From Volvox africanus (Eukaryota > Chlorophyta > Chlorophyceae > Chlamydomonadales > Volvocaceae), in the NCBI GenBank assembly GCA_030268105.1, contig BSDZ01000103.1, forward strand, positions 2,422,501 through 2,486,500: 64,000 nucleotides of DNA, in the 5' to 3' direction. Position 1 is the first letter of the stretch. Each line of letters opens with the position of its first letter. A program made the translations under genes and the position numbers. Below the pieces are notes generated by a model that had not been told where the DNA came from, did not search any database, and saw nothing but the letters and a program-made list of their open reading frames with translations. Below are positions 19,842-29,330 of this stretch, one piece after another.

Positions 19842-22800
19842 AAACTGAGGCGGTGCCTATGGTTAATTTCGCTGTGACCGCAATGGCCGCGCGAATCGAA
19901 CCAGAGCTAGTCGGGCGCAAGGAGGCCGACCGTTTGTTACGGGAGGGTGCCCACGGACTGCTTTTAAGGCCGCGGGTGAGCTGTTGTGTCACCACCGTGC
20001 AGATTTCTGCGGATCCTGAGGTTGAGGCCCTACTGTCACAGTATGAGGACGTCTTTAAAGATATCCCTGGCCTACCACCTATGCGTCCTGTTGATCACAC
20101 AATCCCTCTCGTGCCTGGAGCGCAGCCTACGGCCCGGCCAATGTACAGGTTGAGTCCATTGGAGCTGGACGAGGTGAAGCGCCAGGTGACGGATTTGCTC
20201 GCGAAGGGTATGATACGCCCCAGCACATCCCCGTATTCTGCACCGATTTTGTTTGTCGGTAAGAAGGATGGGACCTTGCGCATGTGCATTGATTACCGGG
20301 GGTTAAATGTGGATACGGTGAAAAATCGCTACCCTTTGCCACGCGTTGACGACCTGTTGGATAAGCTGAAGGGCTCGGCTTATTTTTCTTCAATTGACTT
20401 ACAACAGGGCTACAATCAGATTCGCATCACTGCCTCTGATATCCCGAAAACCGCTTTTCGGACGCCCTTCGGTCACTTTGAGTATACGGTCCTATCGTTT
20501 GGTTTGACTAATGCCCCTGCGACGTTTCAGGCGGTTATGGACCGAATGTTTAGGCCGTTTATCGACAGGTTCGTTGTTTGCTACCTGGATGACATCTTGG
20601 TATATTCTAAGACGCGCGAGGAGCACTTGGAGCATCTTCGGCTCATACTCGACGTTATGAGGCGGGAGCAATTGTTTGCTAAACGCGCCAAATGCTTTTG
20701 GGCGCAGCCTCAGGTGGAATATTTGGGCCACATTGTGTCGGCCACCGGTGTGAAGATGGACCCGCGGAAGGTCGCCGTGGTTCGCGATTGGCCCGCGCCT
20801 CAGAACCTCACGGAGCTGCGTAAGTTCCTTGGCTTGACCAATTATTTCCGAAAGTTCATTGAAAAATATTCCATCATTGCGGCCCCGCTTACTAACTTAA
20901 CTTGCAAAGGCGTTTTCGTTTCGCTCGAGTCGTGGACGTCGCAATGCCAGAGGCATTCGAAGAGCTCAAACGAATCGTTGCCGAAGATGTCACCCTTGCA
21001 TTCCCTGATTACTCGTTGCCATTTCGTGTTGAGGTAGTGTCTGATGCCTCAATATTTGGAAGCGGCGCTGTATTGTTACAGGAAGGGCGACCGATCGCCT
21101 TCACGAGTAAGAAGTTTTCTGGTGCAGAAATTCGCTACACCACCGGGGAACAGGAGCTTCTGGCCGTGCTGCATGCTTTAAAGGAGTGGCGCTGTTACCT
21201 CGAGGGACGCCCGTTTACTTTAAAAACTGACCATAAGCCCCTAACGTTTTTGCAAAGCGTTCCAACGTTGAACCGCCGTCAAGCTAGGTGGATGGAATAT
21301 CTAGCTAGGTTCAACTGCACCTGGGAGTATATTTCTGGTAAATTGAATATTGCCGATGCTCTCAGTCGACATCCATCGCTACACGCTGCAATTTTGGCAG
21401 CGCCCGTCGTGCGGCCGCGTAGCGAGGAGGTACCGATCGCGACGGACCTCACGGAGCGGTTGAAGGTTGCCTACAACGCAGACGCCTGGTTCGCGGACCC
21501 GGCTAATGTAGAAAACTTTCGCAAGCAGAATGGCCTTTGGCTACGGACGGAGGGTGCAGCCACGCAAATCGTCGTTCCGAACGACGACGCGCTACGCTAC
21601 GACATCCTTGCGCGGTTCCACGAGGACCCGTTAGCAGGACACCCTGGTAGCAAGCGATTGATCGACTTGGTGCAACGTTCCTTTTGGTGGCCTCGTTTGG
21701 CTAAGGATGCGGCGAACTTCGTCCAGACATGCAGTCTGTGCCAGCGCAATAAGGCTTTGTCCGGTAAGGGCCAGGGGTTGTTGCAACCGTTGCCTGTCCC
21801 GGATGCGCCTTGGGAAAGTGTTTCCATGGACTTTGTAGTCGCGCTGCCCAAAACTGAGGGGGGATACGATGCGTTGTTTGTAATGGTCGATCGTCTGACT
21901 AAGATGGTTCACCTAGCACCATGCACATCATCCTGCACGGCTGAGCAAACCGCACGTTTGTTTTTCGATAATGTGGTTCGGTTACACGGGGTTCCCAAAA
22001 ATGTGATCTTGGACCGCGGTGGACAGTTCACGTCTAAGTTTTGGGAAGCGCTCTGCAAACTAGTTGGCATGCGCGTCAACCTGAGCACGGCGTATCACCC
22101 GCAGACTGATGGTCAGACCGAACGCACAAACCGCACGTTGGGTGATATGTTGCACAATTATGCTGGTCGCACACCACTTGTTTGGGATACGTATTTGACT
22201 GCGGCAGAATTCGCGCTTAACAATGCTGTTAACCGCTCTACAGGCAAAAGTCCGTTCTTTCTTAACTACGGATTTCATCCCGCGCTACCCGTGTGGCGTG
22301 AGTTGGAAGTGAACGTGCCTGCTGCTAAACTTTTTGCCAAGTCTTTTATGTCCTGAATCACAGACGTGAAGTCGTGTTTGGACGCGGCGCAGCAACGAAC
22401 GACGGAATACTATAACAAATCTAAGCAGGATGTGACGTTTTCGGAAGGGCAACTCGTGTTGCTAAGCACCAAGAACTTGCGTTCCTTGGCCGACGGATCC
22501 CGAAAACTTTTACCCCGCTGGATTGGTCCGTATCCTGTCATGCGCATGGTTGGGAATGTGGCTGTGGAGCTTGCATTGCCCGCTGACATGACCATTCACC
22601 CCACGTTTCACGTATCGCTTGTTCGTCCGTATCGTGGTACGGAACCCGTCCCTGAGCCTGCTAACGCCCCCGCAGCGATCAAACCAGTTCCCGAGACCTG
22701 GGTCGCTGGTAAACAGAAGTTTTACGATGTGGAGCGGGTGTTAGATTATCGCGCGCGTCGTGTGGGCCGACACCGACGTAAGCGGACAGTACACGAGTAC

Positions 22801-22920
22801 TTGGTCAAGTGGACAGGGTATACCAGCGAGCACAACTCATGGGAACCGGCACGCAACTTCTCGCAGGACATGAAGCCCCTGCTCGAAGAAGCCCGCAAAC
22901 GTGCCACGCAAGCCCAATGA
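19842..22920 (+). pseudogene. pol: 3' part of gypsy B pol, with frameshift and stop
   Basis: Continues B pol: end of the protease region, reverse transcriptase with YLDD (about 20582-20593), RNase H, integrase zinc finger and DDE core, GPY/F module and chromodomain (about 22720-22890), ending at TGA 22918. Compared with gypsy A it has a 1-base deletion near 20951 (CCAGAGG for CCAGCGGG) that shifts the frame inside the RT-RNase H link. It also has a C-to-T change creating TGA at 22354-22356, after the integrase core. The stretch 22357-22920 is in the same frame as the part before the stop. The element is therefore dead in pol but young. Confidence 0.93.
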
Positions 22921-22979
22921 CCCTTGCAGTCGATGCTGTATGAAGCAGCGAGGACGCTGCATACGGGAGGGGGGATAAT

Positions 22980-23803
22980 TGTTGTGCTACGGTTAGTTTC
23001 CCGCCGATGCGTAGGTCAATGTGATCCTACAAGGCGAAGTGCTATTGTGATGAACACATTGCATATGAATGAATCTGCATGATATAAATGTATTCGTGTA
23101 CATTTATATATGCATTTGGCATGTTGTCATTATCCATCGCGACATCGCATCATGGCAAATCCGCCTAGCATGCATGAAAGCCCGAAGCATTGAAGTGCGC
23201 ATTATGCTCGTGCTACGAAACGATAAGTAATATTATCTGATATAATATTACTTCATTACAGCACACGTTGAGAGCGCCGCACTCGTCGCGATACATGCCC
23301 TGCAACCGGATATCGTTATCCGGACCCTTGCATCATGCGAATGCCGGAAAGGCTTATACGTTGTTATGCGTAGACATCGCCTATACGCAGTAGGGTTGTC
23401 ACATCTAGGATCGGCCTCCTAATGTGAATCGTACGGCATTGCGATGCTGCGAGTATAACAGATGCGAGGACGGCTAAGCAAGACAAGACATTCGATACCG
23501 GAGAACACTCGTGTGTTCTATATTACTATTGCTATACGCTATTCTACTTAGCCCGAGCTAAGCCTGAACTTCGCTAATCACCGCCGCGTGATGATTGCTT
23601 GCTTCCGGCGCTGACGGCGATTTCGTCCATTGCATCGTTCCGATCTGTAAAACTGTAAGTTATATCTCTCTTCGTCTTGAAGTCTTCCGCTGTCTCTGTT
23701 TGCTCTCGCTTGCCTTGCTATACTTGCAAGTGCTCGCGCTTCGGTGTCGAAAGTCTCCAGACATGCAGATACTTATGAGCAAACGCGAACGAGAGGTACA
23801 ACA
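22980..23803 (+). repeat. 3' LTR of gypsy B
   Basis: 824 bp, TGTTGTGCTACGG to GAGAGGTACAACA, preceded by the polypurine tract at 22965-22979. The next bases (23804 on) belong to CACTA-2 in mid-exon. Confidence 0.95.
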
Positions 23804-25513
23804 ATGTGCGGCCATCCACGAAAGTGAGACGGACAAGCACGGGCATCAAAAGAAAGGTACAATATATTGAGGCCCGACATTAATTACTTTTTAATTATAT
23901 TTGCTATCACTACCTAGTCCCTTCACGTATTTTGGACCAGCAGGTGCCGGTGGAAGACAAGTCTACGGACGGTGACGACAATAATGACAGTTACGACCAC
24001 CGGCGAAAGAAGGTAAATTTCCTGAGTTCAGCTTGTTGTCTTAATTTCCTGCTTGTATGAATGTAATATTCTAATATGTGTTGTTTCGGCTGATAAAGGT
24101 CAAGAGTGCTTCGGAAGATGTGCGATGTACACGGGCACGACGTCAACGTGGGAGCTCAGGGAGTAAGAAGAAACAGGTAACAAAGTGTCCACATACATAG
24201 TACCTAGAAGCACTGCCCATCCTAGACATGATTAAAAATCTCGTAACCGAAAATGATTGCTGGGTCGTGTCGGCTTAATTTACCTTTATATATATGCATG
24301 TAAATAAGTATAATTTTCCTTTTCTGAACTTTTCAGGAGTTGTTTGAGGAGGAGGTGAGCAAGGACAAGAGGAGTGAGGACAAGCAGGATGATGCCACCA
24401 GTGCGCGAGAGGACGACGACAACGACGATAGTGAAATAGAAGACTATTAGATAGAACTAACATCTATCATGTTTGTTTCTAAGCTTATGTTAGAGCGGGC
24501 TGCTAAATGTGCGGTGGCAGATGAAGTTAGGATGTATGTACCTAATGATGATTGAAATGATTGGTGCATGGTACAAATGATTATTTAACTCATAAACGAA
24601 ATTTGATTGGCAGGATTGGATGTGTAGAAATTTGATTGTTGCGTTGAATTAATGGGTAGTCACTCACCAATGGCTGCTTACCTGGATGCTTTCCGAATAA
24701 TGAGCTGTAAATTATTGCCTGAAATATCTTCATCTATCAAAACTGAAATCCTATTGATATTCTTCATAACAGCTACGTACATTATGACAGGATGGTTTCC
24801 GTACACACAAAAATAATTCTGCAGCGGGTGGGCAAAACAGCAAACAATAACAAGAACGATAACTGAAACAGTAAAGAAATAACCAGAACGACCAAAAGTA
24901 GTTGCAGTGAGCAGGAATGCGAGGCTGCCTCGTACGCAAAGCGAAAGTGGCGCGAATGTTGCTATCGCACGCGTAAGACCTTGCGAAAGCGTGCGAATAT
25001 GTTAGTTACATGCATATAAAACTTTTACGCAACCCACAACTGCTAGCTGTGTACGCATTATTCGCAGCATACGTAAGCATGCGTTAATGCGTGTTAATGC
25101 GCGTTAGGCGTGCGTATATTGTGCGTTAGAGAACTTTAAGTGCGTTAACTTCCATGCACGCTATGTATTTTTGCTTGCGTATGGGTCTCTAACGCTTGCG
25201 TTGCGTTAGGCCTAACGCACACCTTAGAATCTATGTGGGTGCGTTTGACATTGCGTAAGTTCACGTTAGGTTGCGTTAGCTAACGCAAAGTAAACGCAAA
25301 CATTTTCGTTCCCTCCCAAAAAAGTTTATTTGCGATTGCGTTAGGTGCGTTAGGATTGCGTTAGCGATACACAAACAATAACGCAATGCGTTTGATTTGC
25401 GTTAGGCTTTGCGTTAGCTTGCGTTAGTTCGCGTTAAGCTTGCGTTAGGCTTGCGTTAGGGGTCCCTAACGCGAGCCTAACGCGAGCTAACGCACGAATT
25501 CCTTGTTATAGTG
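23804..25513 (+). mobile_element. CACTA-2, right part
   Basis: Homologous throughout to CACTA-1 from 14992 to 16723, ending in the same TTGTTATAGTG. Its left part must lie beyond position 1, across gypsy B. The exon cluster is better preserved than in CACTA-1: exons at 23804-23857 (start cut by B), 23942-24012, 24100-24177 and 24337-24450 (ends EDY-stop) stay open. The right end has the same GCGTTAG arrays. So one CACTA family supplied both the outermost layer and layer four of the stack. No full target duplication can be checked here. The first right flanking bases are ATA. Confidence 0.88.
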
Positions 25514-25621
25514 ATACAGCTGGCATCGCAAGGTGAAGAGTCCCAATTGCATGGACTCTGCTATGCATAACTAGTTAAATATATTATATACAAATATATG
25601 TATTAGTAGTAATGCATTAAT
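25514..25621. other. 108-bp spacer between CACTA-2 and solo LTR
   Basis: AT-rich, with no gene. Its last five bases, TTAAT, are the left target duplication of the solo LTR. It may belong to the LTR of the old gypsy relic to the right, broken by these insertions; that is inference. Confidence 0.4.
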
Positions 25622-26445
25622 TGTTGTGCTACGGTTAGTTTCCCGCCGATGCGTAGGTCAATGTGATCCTACAAGGCAAAGTGCTATTGTGATGAACACA
25701 TTGCATATGAATGAATCTGCATGATATAAATGTATTCGTGTACATTTATATATGCATTTGGCATGTTGTCATTACCTATCGCGACATCGCACCATGGCAA
25801 ATCCGCCTAGCATGCATGAAAGCCCGAAGCATTGAAGTGCGCATTATGCTCGTGCTACGAAACGATAAGTAATATTATCTAATATAATATTACTTCATTA
25901 CAGCACACGTTGAGAGCGCCGCACTCGTCGCGATACATGCCCTGCAACCGGATATCGTTATCCGGACCCTTGCATCATGTGAATGCCGGAAAGGCTTATA
26001 CGTTGTTATGCGTAGACATCGCCTAGACGCAGTAGGGTTGTCACATCTAGGATCGGCCTCCTAATGTGAATCGTACGGCATTGCGATGCTGCGAGTATAA
26101 CAGATGCGAGGACGGCTAAGCAAGATAAGACATTCGATACCGGAGAACACTCGTGTGTTCTATATTACTATTGCTATACGCTATTCTACTTAGCCCGAGC
26201 TAAGCCTGAACTTCGCTAATCACCGCCGCGTGATGATTGCTTGCTTCCGGCGCTGACGGCGATTTCGTCCATTGCATCGTTCCGATCTGTAAAACTGTAA
26301 GTTATATCTCTCTTCGTCTGTAAGTCTTCCGCTGTCTCTGTTTGCTCTCGCTTGCCTTGCTGTACTTGCAAGTGCTCGCGCATCGGTGTCGAAAGTCTCC
26401 AGACGTGCAGATACTTATGAGCAAACGCGAACGAGAGGTACAACA
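25622..26445 (+). repeat. Solo LTR of the gypsy A/B family
   Basis: 824 bp with complete TGTTGTG...TACAACA ends and a perfect 5-bp duplication TTAAT at 25617-25621 and 26446-26450. No internal sequence adjoins it, so it is the product of recombination between the two LTRs of a former full element. Confidence 0.95.
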
Positions 26446-26450
26446 TTAAT

Positions 26451-28172
26451 TACGTTTGCTTATCGTCTTGTTAGGTCACATTAACCAACACATTGACAAT
26501 AATCAAACTGTAATACAACAATTATCCCCCCTCCCATATGCAGTGTCCTCACTGCATCACACAGCATCCACTGCGGGGATCATTGAGATTGAGTAGCACG
26601 CAAACGGGCCTCTTCCAAAATGAGTTTCATGTTCGGTGAAATGTTGCGTGCCGGTTCCCAAGAGTTATGCTCGCTAGAGTACCCAGGCCATTTAACCAAG
26701 CACTCGTGCACCATTCGTTTGCGTCTGTGTCTACCCACATGACAAGTGCAATAGTCCAGCACACGCTCCACGTCATATACCTTCTGCTTCCCTGCGATTC
26801 AGGTCTCAGGACCCGGTTCTACCACTGCAGGGGTGTTAGTGGTATCGGTGACGGGTTCCATGCCACGGTAGGGGTGGATCAGGGAAACATAGAACGTGGA
26901 GTGGATGTTCATGTCAGTGGGAAGGCAAACTCAACGGCCGCATTCTCAACCATGCACACAAGGGGGTACGGTCCAATCCAGCAGGGTAAAACCTTTCGGA
27001 ACCCTTCCGCAAAGGAGCATAGGTTCTTCGTGCTCAATAAAACCATCTGTCCTCCGGAGAAAGTCACATCCCGTTTTAACTTATTGTAGTAATCCGTTGT
27101 CCATTGCTGCATCGCATCCAAACACAACTTTGCGTCTGTCATTCAGGATAGAAAGGACTTTGCGAAGGTCTTAGCCACGGGGACATTCACCTTTAGCTCA
27201 CGCCACACGGGTAGCACGGAGTGAAACACATAATTCAGGAAGAACAGGCTTTGGCCTGTCGAGCGGTTAACAGCATTGTTAAGCGCAAACCCTGCCACAG
27301 TCAAGTACATATCCCAGACGAGAGGTGTGCGACCAGCAAAATTGTGCAACATGTCACCCAACGTGCAGTTCTTGCGTTCAGTTTGTCCATACTGTACTGT
27401 GGCTGGTATGCATTGCTCAGGTTAACGTGCATGAAAACCAGCTTGCAGTGCGCTCTCCAAAACTTATATGCGAATTGACCTCCACGACACCACGTTCTTA
27501 GGCATCCCATGCAACCGAAAAGCCACCATGCTGTTTGATCAGCAGTGCAGGAAGATGTGCATGGCGCTGAGTGAACCATTTTAGTCAAACGGTCTACCAT
27601 GACGAGCACCGAGTCGTATCCCCCTCAGTTTTGGGCAGCGTGATTATGAAGTCCATGAAAACACTTTCCCAAGGTGCATCCGGAACAGGCAAATGTTGCA
27701 ACAACCCATGGCCCTTACCCGACAATGCCTTGTTGCGCTGGCACAGCCTGCATGTCCGCACGAAGTTCTCCGCATCTCTGGCAAAACGAGCCCACCAAAA
27801 CGAGCGTCAAACCAGTTCGACCAACTGCGTGCTACCAGGATGTCCTGCTAACGGATCTTCGTGGAAACGGGAAAGATATCACAACGAAGTGCATCGTCAT
27901 TCGGGACGACAATCTGAGTCGCGGAACCCTCTGTCCGTAGCCAAAGACCGTTCTGCTTGCACAAGTGCTCTACGTTGCCCAGTGTAGTGAACCAGGGATC
28001 ACAAACATAGGCAGCTTTCAATAACCCCGCAAGGTCCGAAGCCAACGGCATCTCCTTGCTCCGCGGGCATAGAACAGGCGCCCCTAAAATCGCAACATGT
28101 AGTAATGGGTATCAGCTGCGAGCGTCGGCATTATTAATCCGGCCGGTAATATGCTCCCAGATGCAGTCGAAC
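26451..28172 (-). pseudogene. Old gypsy relic: decayed 3' half of pol
   Basis: Related to gypsy A/B but clearly diverged. On the minus strand: an LTR start fragment (26520-26451, beginning TGTTGTATTACAG), polypurine tract (26535-26521), chromodomain (about 26771-26580), integrase C-terminal part, DDE core and zinc finger (to about 27850) and the end of RNase H, where similarity stops near 28172. Many frameshifts and stops break it. It is truncated at its 5' side. It is older than the stack beside it. Confidence 0.88.
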
Positions 28173-28289
28173 CAAGGACGGCCAAACACCTTATGTCTTT
28201 TCCGAGCCCTAATTCGGATTTCTTTGATATTATCATACGCCGTTATTGGCCTGAGCCAAGCTTGCACACCATTAGCCGGTTAGATGATG

Positions 28290-28577
28290 ATCGCCTGTCC
28301 ACGGTTCTGATAGCCGAATGCACCGCATCACGTCTAATTGTCTGTAAGTTGTAACCTTTTCACTCTGAAGTCGTCCGCTGCCCCTGAGATCGCGTCCAAT
28401 TGCTTTTGTGTTGAGAATGAGCAACACTCATAAAAGGAAGATTGTCAGATCAAGTAATACGGCCCACGAGGGGCCGGGCGCTTTGCTGACTTCAACATTT
28501 TGTCTGTCTTGTGAGCATTTGGCACTTAACGTCCAGACGTGCAGATAAGTGTATGAGCAGCGAAGAGGGATACAACA
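28290..28577 (+). repeat. Decayed gypsy LTR end
   Basis: The last ~50 bases (CAGACGTGCAGATA ... GGATACAACA) match the end of the gypsy LTR with small insertions and deletions, and weaker similarity extends back to about 28290. It is in plus orientation, opposite to the relic pol on its left. I infer a separate old LTR fragment. Confidence 0.55.
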
Positions 28578-29330
28578 TGACACATGGATAATTCAAACAT
28601 TGATGTTGAAGTGGGCTTCCATTACAACCCTTGCTTCCATAGTACCCTTTTGTAATTTGAAGGGAATGGTATGGCTTCCATATCCATTGTATTAGAGGAT
28701 CTGTACTATAATTTCTAGTATCCACATAACCTTTCCGTAAGTGAACGAAATTTGTTACCCTAAAAAATCTTCCGTCTGCCTCCCATACTATGCAAGCCGT
28801 AATTTGGTGCACACTTTACGGGTTCGGTGCTAATTTGCGGTCTCTGTAAATGGTTCAATTCTGCGGTACCAAAAGCCCAATCTTTACGGGCTGACAAACC
28901 CCCTTTTTCCCAAAGTGCTTCCCATCCCACACACAAATATACTGATAGATCATCAAAGCCTCTTGATACAGTGATAGATCTCCCATGACGCAGTAATAGA
29001 TCCCCATCAAAGCCTCCGCCATCCACCAATTTACTGCGCAGTACCTTGAATGCTCTTCACAACATCACAATTAAGGGAATCCCACTGCTTTCCTCAGTCA
29101 TTCTATGCAGACCCTCCAAACCCAAAAGGAGATATTCTGACCTGGGTATGATTTGCAACACATGTCTCTGCGTCCTTTCTCCTAGACCATGGGCCGCAGC
29201 TGCTTTTGGACCACATCGTCGTCCTAAAAACCCAAGCCTCCAGCAGCTTACGGAAGCTGGTGCTGGGGCTGGTGCAGGAGCCCGACAGCCCCACTGGGCC
29301 TGGCGATGATTTGGACATACCATACTCGCC
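28578..29330. other. Intergenic, no gene seen
   Basis: Sequence of mixed composition with short open stretches only. No motif, repeat or RNA gene is recognised. The right end may be 3' untranslated sequence of the minus-strand gene ending at 29331. Confidence 0.5.

Larger units (their letters stand above)
1..23803 (+). mobile_element. Gypsy chromovirus B, split by gypsy A
   Basis: Ty3/gypsy LTR retrotransposon in plus orientation. Visible parts in order: 5' LTR (1-622, its first ~202 bp lie outside the window), primer-binding region, gag (1090-2325), first part of pol to 3311, then the 16.5-kb insertion of gypsy A, then the rest of pol (19842-22920), polypurine tract and 3' LTR (22980-23803). 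The break is a clean insertion: AAACT occurs at 3307-3311 and again at 19842-19846, and the unbroken homologous sequence is present on the minus strand near 7270 in gypsy A. B itself sits in a CACTA element, and the expected right-hand target duplication begins ATGTG at 23804. B is defective, with frameshifts near 2836 and 20951 and a stop at 22354. Confidence 0.93.
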
